Below are positions 36,058-47,629 of a DNA stretch of 64,000 bases, piece after piece; the first letter of the stretch is position 1, and every line of letters begins with the position of its first letter. Position numbers and translations under genes: made by a program. The notes under the pieces were generated by a model. It saw only the letters and a list, made by a program, of their open reading frames with translations. It was not told the DNA's origin and did no database searches. The DNA is from Callorhinus ursinus (Eukaryota; Chordata; Mammalia; Carnivora; Otariidae), in the NCBI RefSeq assembly GCF_003265705.1, contig NW_020313157.1, positions 1,295,787 through 1,359,786 on the forward strand. The letters run 5' to 3'.

Positions 36058-38712
36058 ATAAAATCTGTGTACAGGTTTAGAGTGAACACAAGTTTTCATT
36101 TCTCTTGGATAAACACCAGGAGGACAAGTGCTAGGTTGTATGGTGCCTGCATGCTTAGTTTTTAAAGAAACTGGAACTATTTACCAAAGTGGCTTTACCG
36201 TTTTACATTAGATTCTTTCTAGCAATGCACGTATGCACAATCCAATTGCTCCCCATGCTTGCCAGTACTGGCACTACTTTTTATTTTAGCCATTTGACAG
36301 GTGTGCACTGATCTCACCTTACACTTTTAATCTGCATTTCCCTAATGGTTAATGATGTTGAATCATGTGCTTACTTGCCATCTGTATATTCTCTTCCGTG
36401 AAATGTCTCTTCATGTCTTTTGTCCACTTTCTCACTGGTTGTTTGACTTTTTATGGTTGAGTTTTGAGGGTTCTTTATATGTACTGATCTTTTGGAAAAG
36501 TTTTCTCCAAGCCTACAGCTTGTCTTTTCATCCTCTTAATAGGGTGTTTTGCAGAGAAAAAAAAAATTTGATGAAGTCCAATTTATCATTTTTGTTATTT
36601 TATGGATTGTGCTTTTGGTGTCAATTCTAAGAACTCTGCCTCGCTTAAAATCTCAAAGATTTTCTCTTCTTTTTTTCCTAAAAGTTTTATAGTTGTACGT
36701 TTTAAAGTTCAGAAACCATTTTGAATCAGTTTTGCATAAGATATGAAATTTAGGTTGAAAATGGATTGGTTTCCCAATTGTTCCAGGGAAAGGAATTGAA
36801 AGGATATCATTCCACCATTGAATTGCCTTTTTTTCTTTGTCAAATCAGTTGGGCATATTTGTGTAGATCTATTTCTGGGTTCTATATTCTGTTTTATTGA
36901 CCTATGTGTCTATCCTTCTGCCAACATCACAGTCTTCAGCTATATGATGTCTTGGAAGTCAGGTGGACTCATTTCTCCCACATTATACTTCTTTCTCAAA
37001 ATTGTTTAACTATTTTAATTGACCACCTTTCCATAAATTTTGAGGATGATTTGTCTTTATCAACAAAAATTCTTAGTGGAATTTTCACAATAATTATATT
37101 AAACTTGTTTATCAATTTGGGGAGAATTTTCATCTTTATTGTGTCATTTTCCAATACATGAACATAGTAAATCTCTCCTTTAACTTTTTGAAAAACTATT
37201 TTTATCAGTATTTTTTAGCTTTCAGAATACAAGTTATATACATATTTTGTTAAAATGTTTACCTAAGTATCTCTGAGTCACTAGAAATGACTTTAAGTTC
37301 CATGTCCAATTTTTCAGATAGTTTTTTTTTGTCATGAATGGCTGTTAACGTTCATCAAATGTTTTTTTCTACATTGATTCCTATGATCAAGTGATTTTCT
37401 TCTTCAGCCTTTTAATAAGCCTTTTAAATACACTGATTTAATTGTGAATACTCACCAAGTCTTACACCCCCAGAATAAATTCCACTTGGTCGAGGTGTAT
37501 AATTCTTTTTCTATATTGTTGAATTCTATTTGCAAATAATTTGTTACAGACCCCAAAAATACATTTTTATGTCTATGGCCCATGGAGGATATCGGTCTAC
37601 AGTTTTCTTTTTTTTTTTGGACTGACTTTGTTTGATTTGGGTATCTGGGTAATATTAGCTTCATAAAATGAAGTGGAATGTGTTCCCTTCTGTTTTCTAG
37701 AAGAGATTACATATAATTGGTGCTAATTCTTCTTTAAACATTTAGTAGAATCCTCTGATGAAAACATCTGGTTCTGGAGATATCGGTTTTTTTTGAGTTT
37801 TTAAATTATTAATTCTATGACCTTAATAGTTACAGAAACATTCAGTATATCTATTTCATATTAATGTGTTTGTATTTTACAAGGAAGTGGTCCATTTCAT
37901 GTATGTTGTGAAATGAATGCATGTAGAGTTGTTCATAGTTGTTCACAGTATTCCCTGATTACCCTTTTGACATCTGCAAGGTCTGTAGTGATAGTCTCAG
38001 TTCCATTCTTGATATTGATAATTTGTGCCTGCTCTTTTTCAATTTTGCTAGGGGTTTGTCAATTTTTTTGATCTTTTCAAGGAGTAAGTCTTTCATTTCA
38101 TTGATTTTCCTTTATTATGTTACTGTTTTCAATTTCATTGCTTTCTGCTTTTTATCTTTATTACTTCCTTCCTTATTTGCTCTGGGTTGATTTTGCTGTT
38201 TTTTTTCTAGGTTCTGAAAGTGGGAGCTTTAACTATTGACTTAAGGCTTTTCTTCTTTTCTAATGTATTCATTTATTGCTATAAATTTCCCTCTCAGCAC
38301 TACTTTAGCTGTGTCCCACAAGTTTTCAGGTTATATTTTCATTTTCATCCAGTTCAATGTAATTATTTATTTCCCTGGAGACTTCCTCTTTAGCCCATAA
38401 ATTTTTGAAAAGTGTGTTGTTTAGTTTCCAGATGCTTAGAGATTTTCCTATTCTATACCTGTTACTGATTTCTAGTTTGATTTCACTGTGGTCAGAGAAC
38501 ACACTTTGTATGGTTTCAGTTTATTTTAAATTTGTTGAAGTTTGTTTCATGGTCCAGAATATGATCTGTCTTATTATATGTTTAATGGAGACTTCAGAAC
38601 ATGTATTCTGCTGTTGGTAGATGGAAAGTTCTATAACGTTGGATAGACACTGTTAATTAACGGTGGTTGAGTTCTTCTTTATCCTTGTTTATTTTTAGTT
38701 TAAGTTTTTCTT

Positions 38713-38941
38713 TTATTTATTTATTTATTTATTTAGTTAGTTAGTTAGTTATTTTTATATCTATATTCATTTGAGACAGAGAGAGAGACAGAGAGCATGA
38801 GCATGGGAGAGAGGCAGAGGGGGAAGGAGAAGCCGACTCCTTGCTGAGCTGGGAGTGCAATGCAGGGCTTGATCCCAGGACCTGGAGATCATGACCTAAG
38901 CCGAAGGTCTTGCTTAACCGTCTGAGCCACCCAGGCGCCCC
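38713..38941 (-). mobile_element. Carnivore tRNA-derived SINE, minus strand, nested in old L1
   Basis: Antisense tail made of TTTA and TTAG repeats, purine-rich middle (GAGACAGAGAGAGAG type), body and head CTGAGCCACCCAGGCGCCCC. The duplication AGTYTAAGTTTTTCTT is at 38697-38712 and 38943-38958 with one mismatch. It splits the region between reverse transcriptase and endonuclease of the ancient L1. Confidence 0.95.
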
Positions 38942-40334
38942 TAGTCTAAGTTTTTCTTAACTGGTAGTACACTGGTGTTTAAAGTCCCCAACTTTAATTG
39001 TGGATTTTCCTATCTCTCCTTTTAGTTCTTTACTTTGTTGCTTCACATATTTTTCAGTTCTGTTGTTTAATGTGTGCACATTGAGGATTGCTATGTACCC
39101 CGTTGGACTGACACTTCTATATTCATTATAACCATTATATTCTGTCTCTCTCTCTCTCTGGTAATTTTCTTTGCTCTTCACTCTACTTTGTCTGACACTA
39201 GCATAGCTATTCCTACTTTCTTTTGATTGGTTTCACATGATCTCTCTTTTTCCATTCTTTTATTTTCAATCTACCTATATAATTAATTTGAAAGCAATTT
39301 CTTATAGACAGCATATAGTTGGGTCATGTATTTTAACAATCTCTCATTTAATTGTTGTATGCAGACGATTTACATTAAATGTAATTACTGTTACATTAAT
39401 GCTTAATTCTATTTTTTCTGTGTTATCTGTTTTTTCCGTTTTCTTTTTTCTTCCTTCCTCTGAATTACTTGCATATTTTTTATTAATATATTTTAATTTG
39501 TCTACAGTGTCTTTGAGCAAATTTCTTCTTATAGGTTATTCTAGTAGTTACTCTGGGTATTACGTTATACACACACAACTTTCACAGTCTACCTCCTGTA
39601 ATCATTTTAGCAGAATGAGTGAAGCACAGAAATCTTACCTCCTTTTACCTTCTCTCATTTATAGCATAATTATCTTAAATATTTGTAGTACATGCATTTT
39701 GAACCACATCAGACTATGTTACAATTTTTGCTTCAACCATAAATTTTAATTTTGAAAACACTAGATTTTTGTGGCATTTATCCCTATTTTTGTCTTCTTC
39801 CCTCCTGATGTTCTAAGAGTCCTTTTATCACTTCCTTTATCTTTAGAGAATTTTCTTTGGTCATTCTTTTAAGGTAGGTGTGCTAGCAACTAATCATTTT
39901 TGTTTTCTTTATTTGAGAATGCCTTGATTTCTCCTTTATTTCTGAAGGATATTCGCACTAGAAATAGAATTCCAAGTTAACAAGTATTTTCTTCCAGCAC
40001 TTAAAAAGTGTCATGCCATTTTCTGTGTTTCCATGGCTTCTGATGAGAAATCTGCTGTCCTTCAAACTGCTTCTTCCCTCTAGACAGTTTCCTTTTTCTC
40101 TCAACTTTCAAGATTATTATTACTTTTTTTTTTTTTTGCTTTCATCTTTCAGAAGTTTGACTCTGATAGGTCTCAGTGCAGATTTCTTTGGATTTACCCT
40201 GTTTGGAAATTGCTCAGCTATTTGAATCTATATGTTTATGCCTAGGGATTTTGTATTTTGTATTTGTATTTAGCAGAAGGAATAAGGAAAAGTGTGCCTA
40301 CTTCATCTTCCCAGAAGCAGAAGTCCACATATTG

Positions 40335-40485
40335 CTATTTTTAATTATTTATTTTCTCCTTGTTCATTGTGTATTTCTTTAATGAACTATAAGATCAATT
40401 AGGACAAGTACCTAGTTCTTTAATTTCCACAATCCCTGGCATATAACAGCTGTGCAATGCATATTTTGAATAACTGAATTAGCAA
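40335..40485 (+). repeat. L2 LINE 3' fragment
   Basis: TTAATGAACTATAAGATCAA, TTAGGACAAGTACCTAG and CCCTGGCATATAACAGCTGT follow the L2 3' end. Confidence 0.65.
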
Positions 40486-40489
40486 ACTG

Positions 40490-42125
40490 AACTCTGGTAG
40501 GGGCCACGATAGCAAACCCCTTGAGAATTTAGTTTATACAGCAGATTCAGGAATGTCTCCTCTCTGCCAATTCTAACTCAGTCTGTCTATGGTGTGTTGT
40601 GTAAATCTGCATTTTTAAGCACACTCTGCAGGTGATACACAGGTATGTTGGACCTGCCTAAAAAAATAATCACAAGCTGTGCTCCCCACCAAGAAGATCA
40701 GGGTCTGAACACTGTCCTGGGAAGTAACAATTAGGGTGATGGAAATAGGGGTGTTCATAGGTGTTCTGCTTCACTGGACATGCTCCAAAACTGCTGGCAG
40801 TAAAATGAGTTCCCCTATAAACAAACGGAAATCTAGGGACACAGATTTAAAATGGAAACATTTGAACAAATATGAGGGGAAATTGTCACAGAAGGTGTAA
40901 CATTCTGCTACAGAGGGGTAGCTGGGAAAGCATGCGCTGCCCTCAACTCATGCATTTTAAAACACTGTGCTGAGGGTTTGTGTTTACCCAGTGCAAGGCC
41001 GTTAATACATTCAGCCCAAGAGTGAAGCAATTTTAATATTAATAGGCTCTTTATGAGAATTTAATAACAAAGTCACAGCTTCCTTGTGTTTCAAGACACA
41101 GGGGTTAATTACTTCAAACGGGTCGGCAGGGAAAAGGTCAAATTTTAATGCTGACCTTAACAGTTTGGGATAAATATAAAAAAGGTAATGGCCCATTTAA
41201 AGCTATCATGCTCAGTGTTCTTTGTGAGCTGAGAAACTGTCACGGGTCCAACCTGTTGATTCCAACTATGGATGCTCAGAGAAGCCACACACATTATTAC
41301 ACCTGGTAAATCTGAGTCACTTTTAACTGAATTCAGTCTACTCTGTCATGGGAGGAGGAGAAAACGTTTTGTTTTGTTTTGTTTTGTTTTGTTTTGTTTT
41401 AAGAAAGGATCTATTCTAGTATCTGTAGAACTGAAGCATCATCATGGTCAGGATTTTCCAGTCTCCCACCAGTGGCTTCAGACAATTTCAAGGTGAAAAA
41501 TGAAGTCTATTATTTGAGACTATGGCTTCTCTGTTATATAAAAGATCATTGCTGGTTTTAACAGTAACAATAACAAGTAGGTTGCTACTGGACATTTTGA
41601 TGATCTGTTCCTCTCAGTCTATGGAGAAAGAGATGTGAGAGGCCCTGAAAGTCCCTCAAGTCTCATAAGTAAAAGCAGAGCAGGGAGATGGACAGTAGTG
41701 CTTGGGGACTTACCAGGAGAAATATACCTGTGATGGGCGCAACAAATCACCAAAAAACAGGAGTTCGAGTTGCTGGCTCAGGAAATATGATCTTACATTG
41801 TCACTGTATAAATTGTGAACTTAAATAAATGTACTTGATAGGTTGTCTCTATTTTTTGTTTTGTTTTGCTGCCCATATGCTCCAAATATACTTCCTTTAT
41901 CATTGCCCCAGATTTTCTACCTTTTTTTCAGTTTCCTGACCAGAATCCTGATCCAGGTTTGCCATGAGCAGTTAATCTCACGTGGGTGTCCACATTCTCT
42001 AAGACAGTGTGAGACTCTTCTGACACCACCATGTTTACAGGGACATGGCCACTCTTTTCACTAGAATCTATCCCACCCAAAGTGTTCATGATCGTGGCAC
42101 AGAAGTGGATCTCTTTACACTAATC
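40490..42125. other. Unique sequence; candidate conserved block at 40980-41240
   Basis: No gene. The block at 40980-41240 is repeat-free and rich in TTAAT/TAATTA cores. A perfect (GTTTT)n pentamer tract is at 41366-41400. The remainder is unassigned. Confidence 0.45.
41366..41400. repeat. (GTTTT)n simple repeat
   Basis: Seven uninterrupted GTTTT-type pentamers. Confidence 0.95.
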
Positions 42126-42129
42126 TTCT

Positions 42130-42340
42130 GCACTTTCATTCATCAGGTATTTACTGAATACCTATCAAAGGCCAGGAAATGTTGACGATGAATCAAACTT
42201 AAGTTCCCTGCCTGCACAGAATTCATAGTCTTATGGGGGGATAGACAGGAAACTAACTATAACATCGTGTGCTGATGGCTATGAGGGAATGTCATGGGAA
42301 CACACGAAAGAAGCAAAAGCCCCAATCTTAGAAGGTTTGA
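42130..42340 (-). repeat. L2 LINE 3' fragment, antisense
   Basis: TTCATTCATCAGGTATTTAC, TACCTATCAAAGGCCAGGAA, AGAATTCATAGTCTTATGGG and TGCTGATGGCTATGAGGGAA match antisense L2. Confidence 0.8.
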
Positions 42341-42369
42341 GGAACTTCTGCAAAGATATAGCTTCTGAG

Positions 42370-42700
42370 ATAAAACTCAGTATCAGCCAGGACAGGCTAG
42401 GTATACTGCTATAACAAGAATCTCAGAGGCTTACAGCAACAAAGGCTTATTTCTGACTCAGGCTATGTGTCACCTGTGGTTTTTCTGTGGCTTTGCTCTA
42501 TGTCATCTTCTCTCCAAGGCCCAAACTGACAGAGAAGTGATTCTCTCATCTCTCGGCAGAGGAAAAAGAGAACATGGTGAGTCACATGCTGACTTTGCCT
42601 AAAGAGACACAGGTCGCTACCCCACATTTCACTGACTGAAGCAAGCCCCATGGCTATTCCTGATTTGTAAAAGTTGAGGATGCGAAATCCTCCTTCAGTG
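42370..42700. repeat. Unassigned interspersed repeat (LTR- or DNA-type)
   Basis: TATACTGCTATAACAAGAAT, CAGAGGCTTACAGCAACAAA and GGCTTATTTCTGACTCAGGC resemble a common mammalian repeat that I recall but cannot name with confidence. Confidence 0.45.
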
Positions 42701-42830
42701 AGAAATACAAGGTGAGAACCCAGAATATTTTGGAAGGAATAATCAATCTAGCAGGGATCCACAATGTGAGTTCTAGATTTGTGTGCAAAGAGAAGGTGGT
42801 AAGTGTGTTCTAAGCATATACAATAGCACA

Positions 42831-42894
42831 AGAAAGAGAGAAGAGGGGAGGGATCAAGAAGAATGGGAGAGAGAGAAGAGAGGAGAGGGATCTG
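42831..42894. repeat. Purine-rich (GA) tract
   Basis: About 60 bases of A and G on the plus strand with few pyrimidine interruptions. Confidence 0.85.
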
Positions 42895-43465
42895 AAGAAT
42901 TCCAAGCAGTTAGCTTAATAAAACTCAAGCAAGTGGTACAAGCAAAGAAGTAGAACGACTTAAAAAGAAAAGCTCCTTCTCTCACCCTGGGTGCACCAAA
43001 GCAAACTTGATGGTTGATGTACATACCCCACACAAAAAAGTCTTGGGAAGCACTGATGTATAGGAACCTCCAGGTCTTTAAATGAATAGTTAAAACTAAA
43101 TCCTTCCCTTTGAAATAATAAATATTTTGAACTATGCAAAATATGAAGACAAATGGGGACATAAGAATAACAGGATAACCAGATAAACATGAATGTGAAA
43201 ATGACATAATGTTCATGTTAGGTTTCCTGGTGCCTGACACCTAGACCAAGGCCCCAAGTACTTCCTTCATGTATGTTTGTTGAATGACTCATAGAAAAAA
43301 AAAACTGAATGAGGGGCATCTTTGGACCATTAATCCAGAATTCACTTGTAATATATGAGACCGAATGATTTAGAGTGAAGGGTAAGACAAAGTAAGATGC
43401 TGTGTATTGATTCTCATCCACAGATTCATGTTCAATCAGAGCTGATCCCCCCACACAAAGCTCAG
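42895..43465. other. Unassigned sequence with a short sense L2 tail
   Basis: A likely L2 tail at 43225-43290 (TGGTGCCTGACACCTAGACC). The 128-codon minus-strand frame at 42854-43240 has no recognisable domain. Confidence 0.4.
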
Positions 43466-43469
43466 AATT

Positions 43470-44000
43470 CTTCTATTCAACCATCCAAAAAGTACTCATT
43501 GAATATTTACTATATGTTAAGGAACCTGCTAGATGCTGGGGACTCTGTGGCAATCAAGGAAAACTGAGAGAGACAAATTGGACCAGTAAACTAACCAAGT
43601 AACTAAAAGTTTTGGTACCATGATAAGAGAAAAAAAAAACAATAAATGTTCTGTTAGGGAATGCCTGGTACTTAGAGGTCAGAAAGGCTTCCCCACTAAT
43701 GTGCATCTATCTAGTAATTGAAATCACTGAAGAGGTGGAAAAGGAAGAGTAGCCCAGCAGTGGTGACAGCACATGCAAAGGTCCTGAGGAGGAATAGAAC
43801 GTGGCATGTCAGAGAACCCTAGAGAAGGCCTATGAGTCTAAAGAAGTCAAGGAGCAAGGAGGTGACCAGCGAGAGACATGGTTCCACAGGTCTGAATGCC
43901 ACCTGATCACTCAGGGTCTCGTGGAACGTTGGGAGGTTTGGAATTTCATCTTAAGACTATTTGACAGGTTTACAAGTATGGTTCAATGACGATTTAAGGA
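43470..44000 (-). repeat. L2 LINE fragment, antisense, long
   Basis: CCATCCAAAAAGTACTCATT, GATGCTGGGGACTCTGTGGC, CTTAGAGGTCAGAAAGGCTT, CATGCAAAGGTCCTGAGGAG and ATGGTTCCACAGGTCTGAAT are in antisense L2 order over about 500 bp. The 62-codon frame at 43801 lies inside it. Confidence 0.75.
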
Positions 44001-44004
44001 CAAT

Positions 44005-45185
44005 TACCACTTCAATGACATTAGAACTGACTACCTAAATAGTGCAACTTGGTTGAGAGAAAGTCAAGCTAATGCCATGCAAAAGACAGTGTGGTATGGA
44101 AAGGATCGCCTAATTCTTTGGAATTCAAGTTTTTCTCCCTTCATAATAGAAAGCTTCAAAGTGGACAAAGAGTAATCTGCATGGAGTATCCAAGAAAACA
44201 ATGAAAAGCCAAACAAATTCCGTTTTAAAAGAAGGGGATTAGAAAGCAATGTGTGGGCAGTTGCAGAAGTAGGGTAACTGTAAGTTTAAAGATTATATAG
44301 AATAGAATTATTGAGTTCCCAGTGCAAATTTACCACCAGTCAGAAAATAAGGTCAAAATAGTCTAGGACAATTGTTCTGCTGTAAATCCCATTTTTTGAA
44401 ACCTTGGCCCTACTTGCAAGTAAAGTGCTGGCTCACTTCATGGCTCAAGTAGATTTAATTCCTATTAATCCCAAAATAGTAGATGTTGCTGCTGGTGATC
44501 ACTGTTGCCAATCCTTACAGTTCCCAACTTTCTCCTCTGGAATGACATTTTGGGATGAAACTATCTAACTCACAGATGGAGTGGTGCTTTCAATGCGAAG
44601 ATATGAAGATATTTACCAAACCACAGCAGGGAGCTTTGCGGGGGATAATGACAAATTTACAAACAAAAAGAAAATTCTCCAAATTATAAAAACGAATGGA
44701 GTGATAAACATGCCAACTAGGAAGCAAGGAAACACTAGCACAAGCTCCACTGAAGCAGAGAGGTGGGGGCGGGTAGGGGGCAACTAGTTCTTGTTGAATT
44801 AGGCACAAGATACGCCACATCTGTCCGAGTAAAAGACAGATTGGGAGGGAAAAAAAATGAGCGAAACGGTTTCATAACTGGAGGCTGTACTGCTCAATCC
44901 AAATCAGGCAATTCCAGAAATGTATCTCCAAATAAGTTTGTTATTTTTCTCCAAGCAACTGGATGCCTTCATCAAAGCCCCTCTCTCAATACCTTCACCC
45001 AAAAACATAAACATCCTTCTCCTTACCATTCCACACTAGCATAATAGTTTCAGCATGCACACTCTACACTGGGATTATTCCAGGAATAAATGCAGTGACC
45101 AAGAACTTGATACGAATGGATTTCAAATAAAATTCCTGAAGAAGTGGAAAGTCTGACTGTAATGTTGAGCAAAACCCTAGGTTTT
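44005..45185. other. Unassigned sequence, no gene seen
   Basis: Unique-looking. Frames up to 93 codons (44763-45044) without a domain. Confidence 0.4.
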
Positions 45186-45189
45186 GTGT

Positions 45190-45560
45190 GGAGCACTCCT
45201 CTCCCCTCTGACCCTTGTCACACAGGTACACTGACCACCTGTCTTCTGTTGAACACACCAAACTTTCTTCATTCCAATCTTTGGCACATGCCAGTCCTCC
45301 CTACTGCAATTCTCTCCTTGATTCTTTGACTGGGTGACTTTCTCCCGTCCTTCAGGCTGCGAGTCAGCTGTTCTTCCCTCAAAGTTGCCTTCCTAGTTTA
45401 CCTGGCATCTAAACAGGCTCTTTGCAACTTCATCCAATTTATTTCCTTAATGGTGCTAACTTCAATCTGTGATGTTCATGAGGACAAGGAGCTGGCCTGC
45501 CTTGTGCTTGACTGTAACCCTGGTGCTCACAGCAATGAGTGCTTTCTTAGATGAAGGAAT
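45190..45560 (+). repeat. L2 LINE fragment (3' part)
   Basis: GTTGAACACACCAAACTTTC, TTGGCACATGCCAGTCCTCC, GTCAGCTGTTCTTCCCTCAA and TGTGATGTTCATGAGGACAA follow L2. Confidence 0.75.
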
Positions 45561-45564
45561 ATTC

Positions 45565-45960
45565 AAAACAAAAGAGAAACTAAAAATGAGCAGGACATGA
45601 TTCCTGTTTGTAGAGACATAATTAGGCTTCCTATTCTCTCCACCAAAACCAGAAATAATAAAGAAATCACAGCCCTCGGGACCTTTGTTCTGATTCTTCC
45701 AGAACCTAAGGTAAGCCAGACCTAATAATGAGGTAAAAATAAACATGAGCACACGATTGTTGGAATAGACTTTGTAATCCAGTTGACAGTAAAATAGCCA
45801 CAAATATTTTCAACCAATGCTCATGGGATGTTACTGCAGCAAACACAGTCTCCATCAATATGGATATGATAAAGAGCATTCATGCTCTCCCCAAATTCCC
45901 CTATATCTTAAAAAGAAGATATTAGATGCTTCAGCAGGGCATATGGTTGCCCATAATAAA
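45565..45960. other. Unassigned sequence
   Basis: Includes most of a 113-codon minus-strand frame (45462-45803) that starts in an L2 and has no recognised domain. Confidence 0.4.
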
Positions 45961-45964
45961 AACT

Positions 45965-46336
45965 ACTTTTACCACCTTCCTTTGGATAGGTATAGTTGTG
46001 TGGCTAAGTTCTGGCTAATTAAATGTAAGTGACATCAGTGTGGGCAACTTCCAGAAAGTCCCCACTGAAAAGAGGAAATATGATATTATTTCCCCAATTC
46101 TCTTTGGTGCCTGTTGGAATGAGGATATGATGGTGGAAAATCAGGTCACTGTCTATATCAGAAGGTGGAGGCCAAGTGTTGAAGATGGTGGAATATCTTG
46201 AGAGAAGGAAGATCCACCTGCCCTGTCCTTCTTTAGATTTCATTTCACGCAAGAGGAAAGCAAAACTCTGTTGAAAACCACCACTTTCTTAGGTTTTCTG
46301 TCACTTGCAACCTAACATAACCCTAGCTGATCCAAT
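45965..46336 (+). mobile_element. MLT1-like LTR (ERVL-MaLR), old and solitary
   Basis: GTGTGGCTAAGTTCTGGCTA, ATTAAATGTAAGTGACATCA, GGGCAACTTCCAGAAAGTCC, GTTGGAATGAGGATATGATG and the 3' end TTTCTGTCACTTGCAACCTA then AACCCTAGCTGATCC recall MLT1 LTRs. No internal retroviral genes are present. Confidence 0.65.
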
Positions 46337-46339
46337 AGG

Positions 46340-46850
46340 CCAAGAAAAAAAAAATAATGTAGTCATTTATACAGATGAAATCAGCAAAGCTTGGTGGAAT
46401 TGCCAAGAATCAGAGGCCTGATTCCCAGGATAAGGATGACCCACTGAATGGCTCATCTGTCCATCTCTGTTTGTCTGCTCCATGATCAGAATGACTCTCA
46501 CACTGCACACATAAGCCTCTGAGACTATCACACTCGGTCATCTGACATCTGAGAAAGGCTAGAACAGTCAATTGTTTGAAAACAGCTTTTGCTTTGACCT
46601 CCTATTTTGGCAGTAGGTAATCAGAGCAAAAACAACACTGCACAAGATAGAAAAACTGAAAGATGGGAATAGCATCAGGACCTAGAGACATCAGTTTTGG
46701 TGAAACACAAGCTATGGAAATATGTCAGTGCTTGCCTGCCTTTTGGAAGGAAAGTGATGGTTGCCAATTTTTTTTCTCATCTACCAGGAACGTGAAAACC
46801 ACCCTCCTCCCGGTTGTCTGTTCACAGGCCTATGCAGAAATGGACTTGAA
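46340..46850. other. Unassigned sequence
   Basis: No repeat or gene recognised. Confidence 0.4.

Positions 46851-46852
<2 letters not shown>

Positions 46853-46899
<47 letters not shown>
46853..46899. repeat. (TG)n microsatellite
   Basis: About 23 uninterrupted TG dinucleotides, likely to be length-polymorphic. Confidence 0.98.
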
Positions 46900-46901
<2 letters not shown>

Positions 46902-47170
46902 AAAGTTCTGTTGTATATTCAAGATAATTTCTACCTCTGGTTACAGGGGTTTGACACAATGATAGCATTCTAAGAAAAAGATATTTTTCACAATTCTAAT
47001 ATATTGCCAGATATATATCTTGTCCTTGTCCCAAGGGACAATTAACATCATTCCTCTATTAGGCAATGTCATCATCATTTTCTTGAAAGATGCATGTTTC
47101 TCAGTACAGATATCTGATAGTTTCTCTCTCTATGGCTTTTCATTAAAATCTATGAGCGGATTTCTCCCTG

Positions 47171-47315
47171 CCATTCTGGTTCCACTCTCTATCACTCCAC
47201 TCCATCCTATTCCATTCCATTTTAATTCTACCACACTCCACTCCACCCCCTTCCATTCCATTCCACTCCATTCTGTTACAATTCATGACATTCCACTCCA
47301 CTCCACTCCAGTCCA
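47171..47315. repeat. Degenerate pentamer array (GGAAT/GGAGT on the minus strand)
   Basis: Runs of CCATT, CCACT and CCATC units over about 145 bp, with interruptions. On the minus strand this is GGAAT/GGAGT, similar in unit to human satellites II/III. The 129- and 61-codon frames here are by-products of the repeat. Confidence 0.85.
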
Positions 47316-47399
47316 GGATTTGGGACATGCTCAGTTTGGATTGGAGCTGTGTGGCTTGACAAGTCCTTCAACCTCTGTGAAGGTATGTACCTACCAACC

Positions 47400-47625
47400 A
47401 CTCATGTAATAACCATGAGGACACAAACCACTTACCCTATGATCAGTATTTTGATCAGAACTCTGCATGTATCATCCCCTTAATCCCCACACAGCCCTGA
47501 GAGGTGAATGCTTTAGCATCCTCATTATGAAGATGGGGAAACTGATACACAGTGATTAAGTGACAAGTCAGTCACAAGACTGAGAGGTCACAGGTATGTG
47601 ATGTGAACCCAGAAGTTAGGACTTG
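47400..47625 (-). repeat. MIR SINE, antisense
   Basis: CATGTATCATCCCCTTAATC, CCCTGAGAGGTGAATGCTTT, GAAGATGGGGAAACTGATAC and GATGTGAACCCAGAAGTTAG match antisense MIR. Confidence 0.85.
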
Positions 47626-47629
47626 AGAA

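Larger units (their letters stand above)
35345..40315 (-). mobile_element. Ancient L1 (L1M type), minus strand, with two nested SINEs
   Basis: On the plus strand the order is antisense 3' UTR (GTAGATTCACATGCAGTTAT near 35376; TCTGGAGATTCACCCAGGTT near 35704; CATTTCCCTAATGGTTAATG near 36335), antisense ORF2 reverse transcriptase (AATTCCACTTGGTCGAGGTG near 37477; GATTTTCCTTTATTATG near 38102), antisense endonuclease (a minus-strand fragment at 38957-39181 ends IKVGDF, the endonuclease VGDF motif), and antisense ORF1 region (CTTCTGATGAGAAATCTGCT near 40037). All frames are destroyed. Much more diverged than the terminal L1s. The plus-strand 170-codon frame at 39237-39749 is an antisense shadow. 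Confidence 0.92.

Noticed and set aside
39237..39749. 170-codon plus-strand frame rich in hydrophobic residues
   Set aside because: It lies antisense inside the ancient minus-strand L1 and reflects T-rich composition.
42854..43240. 128-codon minus-strand frame as a possible gene
   Set aside because: No domain, no splice context, and a second overlapping frame is also open; consistent with chance.
45462..45803. 113-codon minus-strand frame
   Set aside because: Overlaps an L2 fragment and has no recognisable domain.
45965..46336. Endogenous retrovirus with genes
   Set aside because: Only an old LTR-like sequence is seen; no gag, pol or env frame flanks it.
47020..47409. 129-codon plus-strand frame with HSTPFHS-like repeats
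   Set aside because: The repeats come from the pentamer array; not a protein signal.
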